Shown here: in pieces, positions 11,930-21,300 of the stretch
Layout: each line of letters starts with the position of its first letter
Position numbering within the stretch: position 1 is the first letter of the stretch
Origin: Lineus longissimus
Lineage: Eukaryota; Nemertea; Pilidiophora; Heteronemertea; Lineidae
Assembly: GCF_910592395.1 (NCBI RefSeq)
Contig: NC_088321.1
Span: 7,316,001 to 7,380,000 of the forward strand
Reading direction: 5' to 3'
DNA length: 64,000 bases
The notes under the pieces: generated by a model
Database searches by the model: none
Told to the model about the DNA's origin: nothing
What the model saw: the letters and a program-made list of their open reading frames with translations, nothing else
Position numbers and translations under genes: made by a program

Positions 11930-12973
11930 AATTTGGCCAAATTTTTATTTGACAGATACCGGAAAGAAAAGGGGGGCGTAACCCCAAAATACATACATTT
12001 AATTAATTCAGCAGGGAAACCAGAAAATAAACAGTCACGTGACCCCATCTAGTCTGCATGACGCAATTCAGGTGGAGAAAAGGTCACGTGACCTAAGTGG
12101 TGTGTGACCTGCTGAGCCGCGAGAAAAGAGTGACGTAACGTCACCTGACCAGCGAGGGGTGCCCCAAACAAGTGGCAAAGCCACACCCCGGAGTTGGGAA
12201 GGAAGACTTTGGATGTGAACAAGGAATCTGTCAAATAAGCCCAAATACAAAAATTTTGACCAAATTGGATTGAGTATAGCTTACATGTAGCAGTACATGG
12301 TGTTGATGGCAAATTGCCAATTTACTACATACGTAATTGTATCTAGTGTACATGAATTCTTACTTGAGCAAGGTTTTAGTTGACTGACTATAAGGGAATA
12401 AAAATACATATAAAAGAATTTGATATGAAACGTTGACTGGAAGTTACCTAAGTAACTGACTGGAAGATACCAACAAGGCCCTGAAAAGGCCTAGGTAAGG
12501 TGGGCCAGAATGGTCCTCCTGCAAGTGGTACTGCCTGAGACAGATACCCCTTGTTAGAAGACCATACTGCCCCTATAAAAATAAGTATGCAAAATATAAT
12601 ATGGAATTGATAGATTTGGGATTTAAATAGATCAAATTGCATGGACCCGTTTGGGACCACGTTAAAATGGATACGAGACCCTGTGGTCCCTGATAAAAGT
12701 GGTGTAAGTTTAAGTTACATACATATGTGCAGGTGTGGTGTATCCTCTCTCACTCCTAGTCCCGCGTGAGATGGAGACAAAGGATACGAAAGGAAGAACA
12801 TCACTTACATAGAGAAAATTGAAATTTAAAGAGATGGATGTACCAATTAGGAGTACAACTTTGAACAGAAAAAACCCAGATTACATTGGCTGGCTGCCTG
12901 ATACACACACATAAGTGGTAGTGTCGCGAGCCCCTGCATGAGACAGAGGGCCCGACACAAAAGTTGCGGTATA
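11930..12973. other. Non-coding 3' region of the tyrosine-recombinase retrotransposon
   Basis: No gene is recognised here. Since the retrotransposon reads leftwards, this should contain its 3' untranslated region and terminal repeats. The part at 12036-12150 has repeated CACGTGACC/GGTCACGTGACC words. I could not identify the split direct repeats expected of a Ngaro-type element, so the left boundary of the element is not fixed. Confidence 0.5.
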
Positions 12974-13921
12974 TCAATTAATACGAATGTATTTACGAAA
13001 GGCGTCAGAAGACCATCGACCTAGCAGACGTATTTGAGTGTCTGACTTGCCTTGCCGTGCTGCTTCGCTACTAGCACCGATCCTAAATGAATGGCCTTTG
13101 AACCTACTCGAGTCCAGGCCGCAGAAAGCCAATACAAGTTTCAACATGCGGTCAAAGTCCCTCCTGAGGAGGGGTGCACCGGACGGAGCCAAAAAGAGAG
13201 GCCCTGGAGTAGTCCCCCTAAGTGACAAATAATCTGTTAATGCTGCAATAGGGCAGGGTGCTGAACCTGAAGCGAGGTGTATAAACTGCGGTCCTTGAGT
13301 CCTGCTGGACTTGAACCTCAAGACGGAAATGGTGGCCTCGCCCCGTGCAACGGTGACATCGCCCAGCTGAATACAAGTGGAACTATATAACGGGTTACAG
13401 GTTTTAGGTACCATTTCCCCGATCCTAAGGCATGCATGGAAAGCGGTAGAAAACATGGCGCGCACTAAAAGTTGTTGGTACCTAAGGGGGAATACCCGAG
13501 GAACTGCAGCGAGCAACCTGACCAGAATAGGTTTTGTTATAGGGAGACGAATGTCGGAACTCCCCTTCAAATTCTGGGCAGCGCCCAGCAGTTTCTTGAC
13601 TAGAAAGGATGAAGAAGGGTCTGGATACCCATGCCACTTCATAGTGAAGCAGACGGCCGACAGGTAGCTCGCTATAGTTGCTGGCGCATAATTCTTAGAA
13701 TATAGATAAGCTACAAACAAGGTACAATCAGAGACCGATAATGGCAAAGAACAATCACAGTGTAACACGTATGTACAAAAATTTAGATATATTGTCCAGG
13801 CTCTATTGTAACTTTGCTTTGCTGACTCGCTCAGCACCCCTCCTACCAACACGTTCAAGGAATCAGCAACCCCCTGGGGGATATATCTTCCGGAAGCAGT
13901 GACGGGTCTTGGTCCAACCAT
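12974..13921 (-). CDS. Tyrosine recombinase of the retrotransposon
   Basis: This 315-residue protein catalyses integration of the retrotransposon's DNA form, probably a circle, by strand exchange through a covalent tyrosine intermediate. The N-terminal SAM-like core-binding segment is followed by the catalytic domain. The first arginine lies in HACLRIGEM, the H-x-x-R box in GHSFRIGASSEAARQG, the late aromatic in LLGRWSSDAF, and the nucleophile tyrosine in RKYIRIN at the extreme C-terminus. All expected catalytic residues are visible and the length is normal for the family. Its start overlaps the end of the RT-RNase H frame by 67 nt in another frame, so it may be expressed by reinitiation or frameshifting. 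Confidence 0.9.
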   Translation of the reverse strand: MVGPRPVTASGRYIPQGVADSLNVLVGGVLSESAKQSYNRAWTIYLNFCTYVLHCDCSLPLSVSDCTLFVAYLYSKNYAPATIASYLSAVCFTMKWHGYPDPSSSFLVKKLLGAAQNLKGSSDIRLPITKPILVRLLAAVPRVFPLRYQQLLVRAMFSTAFHACLRIGEMVPKTCNPLYSSTCIQLGDVTVARGEATISVLRFKSSRTQGPQFIHLASGSAPCPIAALTDYLSLRGTTPGPLFLAPSGAPLLRRDFDRMLKLVLAFCGLDSSRFKGHSFRIGASSEAARQGKSDTQIRLLGRWSSDAFRKYIRIN

Positions 13922-15774
13922 GGGGCCAACTGGCGTGCCGCATTGACCTGAAACCGGGAAATCATATCCGGTAAGGTGTTAAGCTTCCCAGGGACGTGCT
14001 CGGCCCTGAAGCGGATATTAAGTTGTAAACAACGCAAAACAAGCTTACGAACCAAACACATAACCCGTTTATCCTTGGACGATTGCTTATTGATAATGTG
14101 GACAACGGCTTGGTTATCCGAGAGAAACACAATGCATTGGTTCTTCCAAAGGTGGCCCCATACAAACAGAGCGGCTACAATAGGGTAGAATTCTAGAAAG
14201 GTGATGTGAAATGATTTCCACCGTGAGGGCCAAGCTCCAAATAACCAGTGGGAGCCAAAAATCGCCCCAAAACCCAGACTCCCAGCAGAGTCGGTATGTA
14301 GTTTGAGCTTAGTGCTAGAAACCCAGATATCACCATGAAAAAAGGAAACACCGTTGAAATTAGCAAGAAATGCGTTCCAAACAGACAAGTCGGCTTTTGC
14401 TTCAGAATTCAAGCGGATATGATGAAATGGGCGGGAAAACCCGATGGTGAGGTCGATAAGGCGCCGGAGGAAGGCGCGACCAGGCAGGACGACGGAGCAG
14501 GCAAAGTTGAGAAGCCCAATGACCGACTGTAATTCCCGCAGGGTAACCGACGACCTGTTGAGAAGAAATGAGATTTGGGACCGACATTTTGCCAACTTGT
14601 CAGCGGGGAGGCGGGCTTGAAAAATAATTGTATCGAGTTCGATGCCCACAAACGGCATGACCTGCTCTGGGCCGAAAGTTTTGTTAAGAACAAGTGGAAT
14701 GCCCACTACAATACATAACTTTTTGAACAGATCTAACTTCTGAGCACATCGAACTCGTCCATGAATAATGAGTAAAAAGTCATCTAAAATATGTACCATA
14801 GCAGAAATACCTAGTTTGTTTACTGCTATCCATTGAACAGCAGTACTCAGGGCTTCAAAGATGGAGCAACTGCTGCCACACCCCATGGGCAACACCTTGT
14901 CATAATAATATTTGCCCTCCCAGGTAAAACCGAGCAAGTGATAATCGGAAGGGTGAATAGGTATGATACGAAAAGCCGACTTGATGTCGGTTTTTGCAAG
15001 GAAAACTGGATTTGTAAGTGATTTAATTTTGTTAATGGCCTCCCAAATAGAGGCATAATTTACATGTTTGGATTCAAAGGGGATGCCATCATTGACGGAA
15101 GATCCTTCAGGAAATGAGAGATGGTGAATCATCCTGAACTCCCCCGGAGTCTTTTTAGGGACTACCCCTAAAGGGGAAACATGAAAATTGGGAAAAGGAG
15201 GGTTAGTGAAAGGACCAGCTATTCTCCCTGCCGCTAGCTCTTTTTGAATTTTGGAGGATACAATATCATGATGAATTTTTGAGGAGGTCAAATTATCACA
15301 AACTAATGAGCCAGGACTACCCTGGTAATTTAACCTAAAACCAACAGAGAAACCGTTCTTAAGATAATTAGTCTTAACAGGGTCATAGCCGTTAAGATAG
15401 GAGCACAGGATCTCACCTTTGACTGGGGAGGGGAGAGGCGTTTTCAAGGAGGGTAGGTGATTATTTTTGGGACTGTTGTTTGGAATCTGAAGGCTTGGCG
15501 CTGTCCTTTTTGAAAGTGGGGGTGTGTCTACACTGGAAGCTGGGGTGAGAACCCTGGCACTTGGTGCAAGTGTGGGGGAAGGCGCATTTGTCGCCTTTGA
15601 CACACTTCCCGTGTTTCTGGAAGCGCCAGCATGACCCTCTGGGGAAGGAGGCAGAGGACTGGCCGGGACGAAAGGACTGAGCATGTGATTTTTTGACGGA
15701 AGATCCCTTCCTGTCAGAGTCTTTATACTCCGGCCGTCCCCGAGAATGTGCCTTGTACAAAAGTACATGGGCAA
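13855..15774 (-). CDS. Reverse transcriptase-RNase H of the retrotransposon
   Basis: This 639-residue frame copies the element RNA into DNA. After a Ser/Pro-rich leader that overlaps Gag, the RT domain shows LAKTDIKSAFRIIPIHP (first catalytic Asp), LPMGCGSSCSIFE, and HILDDFLLI with the paired aspartates of the active site. The RNase H domain follows: KLHTDSAGSLGFGAIFG, LEFYPIVAAL, FLSDNQAVVHIIN and LPDMISRF supply D-E-D-D. This RT/RH order without an integrase is typical of DIRS/Ngaro elements. The first 314 nt overlap Gag in a different frame; the true N-terminus is unknown and may come from frameshifting. No stop or frameshift interrupts the domains. Confidence 0.9.
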   Translation of the reverse strand: MPMYFCTRHILGDGRSIKTLTGRDLPSKNHMLSPFVPASPLPPSPEGHAGASRNTGSVSKATNAPSPTLAPSARVLTPASSVDTPPLSKRTAPSLQIPNNSPKNNHLPSLKTPLPSPVKGEILCSYLNGYDPVKTNYLKNGFSVGFRLNYQGSPGSLVCDNLTSSKIHHDIVSSKIQKELAAGRIAGPFTNPPFPNFHVSPLGVVPKKTPGEFRMIHHLSFPEGSSVNDGIPFESKHVNYASIWEAINKIKSLTNPVFLAKTDIKSAFRIIPIHPSDYHLLGFTWEGKYYYDKVLPMGCGSSCSIFEALSTAVQWIAVNKLGISAMVHILDDFLLIIHGRVRCAQKLDLFKKLCIVVGIPLVLNKTFGPEQVMPFVGIELDTIIFQARLPADKLAKCRSQISFLLNRSSVTLRELQSVIGLLNFACSVVLPGRAFLRRLIDLTIGFSRPFHHIRLNSEAKADLSVWNAFLANFNGVSFFHGDIWVSSTKLKLHTDSAGSLGFGAIFGSHWLFGAWPSRWKSFHITFLEFYPIVAALFVWGHLWKNQCIVFLSDNQAVVHIINKQSSKDKRVMCLVRKLVLRCLQLNIRFRAEHVPGKLNTLPDMISRFQVNAARQLAPWLDQDPSLLPEDISPRGLLIP

Positions 15775-16810
15775 TTTCGGACCACTCTAGGGGTTCCTCC
15801 TCCCGCCATCGCCTAAAACTTTCATCGTAAAAACGCCAATCCCCTCCGTCGTCGCAAATTTCTTTAATAAGGGCGGAGTAGCGCATAAGCCTCTGTGCAT
15901 CTCCCGGCGTCTTCATACAGTGTACCGACGCGAATATGTCAAAACATGACAACCACTGGAAGATGGACAGAGGCTTATCCTTCCTCTCCCTTCCAATAGA
16001 TAGAGTAATAGGCTCCCCGTCGCCATCTGTTGATATAATGGTGGACCTGGGCCTCTGAGGCTTGTCGTATGATGGGGTTTGGAAGTCGTGGAAATCCACG
16101 TACTTCCCCGCCCAAACCCTCTCCTTTACCTTGTCGGGCACACCATAATAGAGAGGCCTAGCAGCCGATATCATAGACCCATTTCGGTCTCTGGCAGAAT
16201 ACGACGGCGAGCCTACGGGGTAAACTGCATTAGCCACAGCTGTACCTGTTACCTGCCCCAGAAGGGGCCCGTTAAGGTGAATTGCAGTAGCGTTACAATG
16301 TTCCATGTTTCCAGGTTGTTGCACATGTAGATTCATCGACGGGCTGGCTGCTGTGGGGTCGCCCAAATTGGAAGCCGGCTGTACCGAATGTGACGACTGT
16401 ATTGGGTTGTACGGATGGATAGTTGAGCTGAGTCCATGACCTGGCTGCATCGTAACAACACTCCCGTGGGGTTGCGCCACTGCATTAATGCCCCCTCCAA
16501 CTCCGACGTTTGGGCCGTCATTGCGGACGTTATGCTGTCCTGCTATAAGGGTAACCATGGTTGACATCATGGTTTTCATTTCAGCAAACATGTCCGCTAC
16601 TGATGGTACGCTTTGGGTACTGCTAGCATTGTCCGCCAACGAGGGGCCGTCTTGGCTACCAGATGACATGGCGAGGGCATCGCTGGAGCCAGCGGCTGCT
16701 GGTATATTTCTTCTCCTCCTAGCAGGCCTGGGCGCCTGGTTTCCTGTTGCAGGCATAGGGGCCGCCCGTTTCTTGCCCTTGGCTCTGGTGCCTTGCGGTT
16801 GCGCCGCCAT
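15461..16810 (-). CDS. Gag-like protein with a C-terminal CCCH zinc finger
   Basis: From the ATG at 16810 (MAAQPQGTRAKGKKR) the protein has 449 residues. The open frame continues upstream to 16906, but this start is preferred because a basic Gag-like N-terminus follows it. The N-terminal third is basic and Ala/Pro/Ser-rich. A central conserved block runs from about 250 to 370 (YYGVPDKVKERVWAGKYVDF, FQWLSCFDIFASVH), matching the Gag region of DIRS/Ngaro elements. The C-terminal finger CWRFQKHGKCVKGDKCAFPH is CCCH-type and is followed by another Cys/His cluster, CTKCQGSHPSFQCRH. It should bind the element RNA and form the particle. Directly upstream are imperfect repeats at 17020-17260. Confidence 0.85.
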   Translation of the reverse strand: MAAQPQGTRAKGKKRAAPMPATGNQAPRPARRRRNIPAAAGSSDALAMSSGSQDGPSLADNASSTQSVPSVADMFAEMKTMMSTMVTLIAGQHNVRNDGPNVGVGGGINAVAQPHGSVVTMQPGHGLSSTIHPYNPIQSSHSVQPASNLGDPTAASPSMNLHVQQPGNMEHCNATAIHLNGPLLGQVTGTAVANAVYPVGSPSYSARDRNGSMISAARPLYYGVPDKVKERVWAGKYVDFHDFQTPSYDKPQRPRSTIISTDGDGEPITLSIGRERKDKPLSIFQWLSCFDIFASVHCMKTPGDAQRLMRYSALIKEICDDGGDWRFYDESFRRWREEEPLEWSEIAHVLLYKAHSRGRPEYKDSDRKGSSVKKSHAQSFRPGQSSASFPRGSCWRFQKHGKCVKGDKCAFPHTCTKCQGSHPSFQCRHTPTFKKDSAKPSDSKQQSQK

Positions 16811-16944
16811 ACCTGAAACGAGGGAGCGGAATCCAGAACCTTGCATAAAATAGAGGTGAAAACTCTTTGATGTGACATACATGTAGGTATGCAAAACAAA
16901 GAGCATAAATGCCTGAGAAGGCCAATAGGACCCAGGCTAAAGTA

Positions 16945-17265
16945 TAATGTAAGATGTCCATGGTGACAAAGAGCCACAAGAACGAAAAACGCCGCATGTT
17001 ACAGCCGTGCAACAGAAAGTTAGCTCAGGGTGTTCAGGGGCAGGATATGCCAAGAACACAAGAGCGCAATAAAAGATTATTGCTCCGGGTGTCCAGGGGC
17101 AAAATATGCCAAGAACACAAGAGCGCAAAATTTTTATTGATTAATCCGACAGTGCATCCAAGGACCGAAGAAGCCAAGGATGTTACCATAAAAGGGATTA
17201 ATAAATTGTTGGCTCAGGGTGTCCAGGGGCTCCAAAGAACCAAGGACACAAGAGCCTAAGGTAAT
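16945..17265. repeat. Imperfect tandem repeats between the SGNH and Gag genes
   Basis: Three related units centred at about 17020-17075, 17080-17130 and 17210-17260 share GCTCAGGGTGTCCAGGGGC followed by AAGAACACAAGAGCGCAA or a variant. They lie in the roughly 600-bp space between the SGNH and Gag frames. They might be part of the element's regulatory or split-repeat sequence; that role is a guess. Confidence 0.7.
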
Positions 17266-17418
17266 TTGAGACGAGGCAAGGGAAAATTAAACCATGCCAA
17301 GTGAGGGGGGGTGCCTGAGGCGCCCTCTAATGTACGATAGATTGAGCAAAACCAGAGTAGCTCATGAGACGCATACCCCAAAAGGCTACGCAGCTGTAAC
17401 TGGCCTACATGTATATTC

Positions 17419-18114
17419 CTAGCCGCGGGCTCCTACGGCACAAGATCTGACAGCACCGCGAATGCTCCTGTAGAGTTTAAGATGACCCAGGTCATTGAGG
17501 TGGGTCCCGTCAATATGATGGACATGCTGTGTCGACCGTGATAGACCCTTGTGGCGCCAGAAGATGACCGGCACTGTACCATTGGGGTTACAGAAATTAC
17601 GGACGTATCCATTGGTCTGATGTATCCTGGCGTTGTAATCAGACACTGAAAGATGTCTGGTACGGGTCCTTAGTCGTTGGATGAGTTGGCCGACAAAAAC
17701 CTTAGATAAGCCAGGTAATTCCCTGACATATTCATCAACCAACTCGGACACAGCATATGCCACATGCATGGGCTGAGCACCCCAACCCATCCCATCCAAG
17801 TCATTAGATCCAATCTGTAGGAACAGAATGTTAGGCTGGAAAGCTCGTAAATTGCGCCATACAGCCTGATTCTTGGACAGAGATGAGACGGTGCCCCCAC
17901 TGATGTGATGCCAACGGATGGCACAGTCATCCAGATCAAACAAGTTGGGCCGAGGTTGGGCTGGGTGCACATCAACAAAAGCCTCTTTTGACGCGAAATC
18001 GCGTGAAAATTCCATCAAACGCCTCACGTAGCTATGTCCCACTACAGATACGCGAGTCTGAGGTCTTCGTTGGTAGTTACCAACGCCGGCAGCATGCACA
18101 AGATGGGCCGCCAT
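17419..18114 (-). CDS. SGNH/GDSL-type hydrolase carried by the retrotransposon
   Basis: The frame is open from 18282, but the ATG at 18114 (MAAHLVHAAG) gives a compact 231-residue protein starting just before the domain and is preferred. SGNH hydrolases are serine esterases or lipases. All four blocks are visible: VVGHSYVRRL (nucleophile Ser), a central Gly region, FLQIGSNDLDGMGW (oxyanion Asn), and HHIDGTHLNDLGHLKLYRSI (Asp and His of the triad). Similar domains are known as extra ORFs in some Ngaro-like and CR1-like retrotransposons, where their role is unclear. Here it lies upstream of Gag in the same orientation and is uninterrupted, which suggests selection within the element. The substrate cannot be predicted. 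Confidence 0.8.
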   Translation of the reverse strand: MAAHLVHAAGVGNYQRRPQTRVSVVGHSYVRRLMEFSRDFASKEAFVDVHPAQPRPNLFDLDDCAIRWHHISGGTVSSLSKNQAVWRNLRAFQPNILFLQIGSNDLDGMGWGAQPMHVAYAVSELVDEYVRELPGLSKVFVGQLIQRLRTRTRHLSVSDYNARIHQTNGYVRNFCNPNGTVPVIFWRHKGLSRSTQHVHHIDGTHLNDLGHLKLYRSIRGAVRSCAVGARG

Positions 18115-18672
18115 AGCGCCAACTGAAGACAAAGGAAAAGTACGTGAGGGGATGGAATGCACTGCAAATGTACACGGAATACCGAGCAGTGGAAAAAGTC
18201 GGTAGAAAAAAGTCGATAATAGGCACTTAAGCAGGTGACACGTCCACCCTAAGTGGCTGTACCTGAAATGTACCCCTAACAAGATCGACAGAATATATAA
18301 ATATTATACTACCGAGTGAAACGATTCCAGAAATTAGCGAAAAATCACAGAAGTTGTCTTGCTAATCTGAAGCAAGTTCCTGGAATGGCGGGTTCGCGCG
18401 AGATTCATCCGCGTGGGTAAATAGGCCGGGGAAAGACGGCCCCCTGATTGGCTGAAAGATCCCGCCGATTCCCAGAATCTGCACCGCTGCCCCTGATGAT
18501 AACATGCAGAGTCAGCACAGTTATAAATAGAAATTAGTCACTCTTGCTTCAATCATAAAATCAATTATGCCTGGACTGGTTCGTCCGCATAATGGGCCTA
18601 TATGAACAGTACAACAACGTGCAATTCATGGCCTCAGTGCGGAATGAACGATGAATTTGTACCCACTTTCGA

Positions 18673-19499
18673 ATGGCGGAGCAAGTGTCGTCATATGCTG
18701 TCAAGCAGGTTGAAGAGAGTGTTTTTAGCAACGTATTTTTCAATACAGACTGTGACATAGACAACGTCATTGTTCCTATCATCAATGTAAAGCTGATGAA
18801 AGTATTAAAGTTGGAGACACTTGCCAAATATACAAAGCCGCCTGCCACACTGTCAATAGGTTCGCTGCTAAGCAATACAGTGATGAGAACTATGCATCCG
18901 TTGTCAACCGAGAGTTTCGGGTGCTGTCCTGTATCAATGCCACATTTACCCCATTCCCAATTGGAGTATATTATAAGGATAACAAACCGGCATTGGTGAC
19001 TTCATTCCACCACCCTACGGACTGTTTTTTGGATTTTCCTTCCCATTTAAGTGGGAGGGGATGGGTGAAAGCAACGGTCACATTTGGCTTTCACCTCAGT
19101 CACCTCTTCATAAGACGGTTTTTGCATAACAACTTGAAGGCTGATAATGTTGTGCTGGATGCAAATGAGAAGGGCATAGATGTCATTCTGTGCAGTTGGA
19201 AAAATTCTTGTAGAATCGAATCTGCCCGAATTCTCACAGAGAAGCAAACAAAAAAGCTTGCAGACAATATTGTTGTCCCAGAGGTTTTGCGCAGAGAGAA
19301 GCCATTTTCAATTGCAAGTAACATTTATGCATTCGGTTGTCTTGGAATCTTGGTTGTGAAATATTGTAGGGCATATGAAATCACAGATTACAATTTACCA
19401 GCTCTGGAAAGATTCTGTCTGAAATGTGTGAGTCCAAGATCTGCAGCAAGGCCAGATGTTGAGCTGTTTGACGAAGACCTCGAATCATTTGACATATAA
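18673..19499 (+). pseudogene. Kinase-like gene without catalytic residues, with a frame break
   Basis: The sequence follows a protein kinase fold. A degenerate Gly loop is followed by RFAAKQY (lysine position), NREFRVL (helix C Glu) and PALVTSFH. The catalytic loop is FLHNNLKADNVVLD, with Asn where HxD has Asp. The DFG region is replaced by ILCSWKNSC. PEVLRREK stands in for APE, and NIYAFGCLG replaces SDIYSFG. It ends in RPDVELFDEDL. The pattern resembles a lineage-expanded invertebrate kinase family whose usual motifs are LHNDLK and DFGKA. The N-terminal frame from 18673 must shift near 18785 to enter the main frame (ORF 18921-19499). Loss of the HRD Asp, the DFG motif and the helix F Asp rules out normal catalysis. 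It is either a decaying intronless copy or a pseudokinase. Confidence 0.65.
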
Positions 19500-21300
19500 T
19501 AATGTGTGACTCTAACTGAAAAGACAGTACATGTATCCCTCTGACATTGGCGTATGGTATTTTGGAGAACTTTGTTTTCCACCTGGAGGATCTTGACTGA
19601 GAATACTTGGCCTGTAAGGTCACATACAATTTACAAACTGTATGACGAGTTTGGGTCTTAACCCTTTAGCTCCTGCGAGTCTACAAATTTTTTTCCAGCA
19701 TCTCCCTGTAGATTTCCAGGTATTCCTATAGTGTATAGACTTTTGGCAAAAGAGATACAAAAAGTTGAGAATGAAGTACTACAAGTTATTTTGAAGCTAA
19801 CAATCATACCTACAATATGATATCATAAATTTTTCATTTTAACCCCCTGGTATCGACAGGATTAACCCTCTCAGCAATTTAGTGAAAATTCATAAAAAGG
19901 CCCTGTAGTAAACAACAGAATCATAAGAAGTTCCTACCTAATCAACAAAATCCATAAAGAAACCCAAATGTACGATAATCCAACCTAATATCGATCGAAA
20001 AACACAACCCGGCAGTCTCCTGTACATGAATACATGAATGGGTTGATATGAAGTTATGGTTTGCACATGTCACATTTGTTGGTCAAGTTGGACCATGAGA
20101 ATTGCGAAATTAAAACACCTACAAAAATTTCCAGGGTGTGGTTTTATTGCTGAATTGACATGTAGACGATGGATATCTTTTTACCAATGAATACTAGTTG
20201 TATGTTGTTATTATCAATATGTCTGGCCTTCCTAGTTGGTCACAAGTTGTCATAGTGACTTGTCTAGTTCAAAGTGTTCTGTTCAATAAAAACACTTGAA
20301 TTCACTTGAGTCATATGTTGTGTTTTCCTTTGAATTTTATTACACAGTGGCGAGTATTGATACTTTCAATTATAGCCTACAGTGGAAACCAACACAGACC
20401 AGAGCTACAAGGAGAATGGCATGCCAAATCAAAGAAGAGAATCTTTCTGTGTTCACTTGCTACCACACTGTGACCAAAAACCGGAAATTACAACAGATTT
20501 TTTAGGTGACAATGTGCATTTTGGAGGACAATCGGGACAAGGTTGAGACTAGTCCACAGTCTGTCTGGCTTTGGAAGAAGTCTTCTACTTCCGAAACATT
20601 GTACCAATTATTTGGCAAATTACACTGTAAATTTTGTCTCCAGTCAGCTTGTGGAAAATTTTACAGAGGAGGGTGTGTCTGTAGGAGAAAAGCCTAGATG
20701 TGCACAAGTGATGCATCTACACAAGTGGATTTTAGTGGAAACACCCTCAACTGACACTTTCACATTGGCACCTGCTCATGTGAAATATTTTGACAGCAAT
20801 GAGCAAAAAAGCTGTTAAAATGTAGTGAAGTCCGAGTTGCTTTGAATATGGAGAGCCCTAGACCAATCACAAACATTGACTGTAGACAGTGGCAGACAGT
20901 ATTCAGCACTGTTTGATTTTGGTTCTTACATTGCACCAGGAGTCTAAACAGACCTTAAATGTACACACAGGTATCCTTTTCCTGACAAGGAAATTATTTC
21001 ATGTTGTGACGCTCTCCCATGAACTGTAAGTTGAGCGAACTATTTCAAAGTTGTGCACTAAAAGCTCTTTTCTCCACTGACAGTTGCCTCAAGTACAGCA
21101 ATGCATACATAAAATTGTAATCAATGTTGACAGAGACCATGACAAAAATATCACGAAGAAATCATTGAAAAATAAATCTTGCTTTATTTACAGAAAACAA
21201 CATTACATGTATTCATGTCACAAATGATTTTGAAAAGCGATTTTGTGCAGTAACATTGTCGCATAATTAAACAACTCATCATGTCTGCATGTCTACTGGC
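19500..21300. other. Mostly non-coding; weak unrecognised open frames at 20296-20818 (+)
   Basis: No repeat or known family was identified. Overlapping short frames at 20296-20505 and 20543-20818 (plus strand) have protein-like composition (for example LPKHCTNYLANYTVNFVSSQ) and sit in different frames, so they could be remnants of one broken gene. I cannot name it. The segment at 21150-21300 is presumably the 3' end of the chromodomain gene that reads leftwards. Confidence 0.3.

Larger units (their letters stand above)
12000..18540 (-). mobile_element. Near-intact Ngaro/DIRS-group tyrosine-recombinase retrotransposon with an SGNH hydrolase gene
   Basis: Reading leftwards: SGNH hydrolase (18114-17419), Gag (16810-15461), RT-RNase H (15774-13855) and tyrosine recombinase (13921-12974). 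All four frames are open with their key catalytic motifs present, and Gag/RT and RT/recombinase overlap in different frames. Tyrosine-recombinase retroelements integrate with a recombinase instead of a DDE integrase. No DIRS-type methyltransferase domain is seen, which fits Ngaro better than classic DIRS1. The outer boundaries are approximate because the terminal repeats were not resolved. The state of preservation contrasts with every other element in the window and suggests a recent insertion. Confidence 0.85.

Noticed and set aside
12049-12660. Minus-strand frames downstream of the recombinase
   Set aside because: They lie in the presumed 3' untranslated region of the retrotransposon, have no motif and follow its composition.
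14335-16853. Plus-strand frames of up to 121 codons under the retrotransposon genes
   Set aside because: They are antisense shadows of the Gag and RT-RNase H frames, which have recognised motifs.
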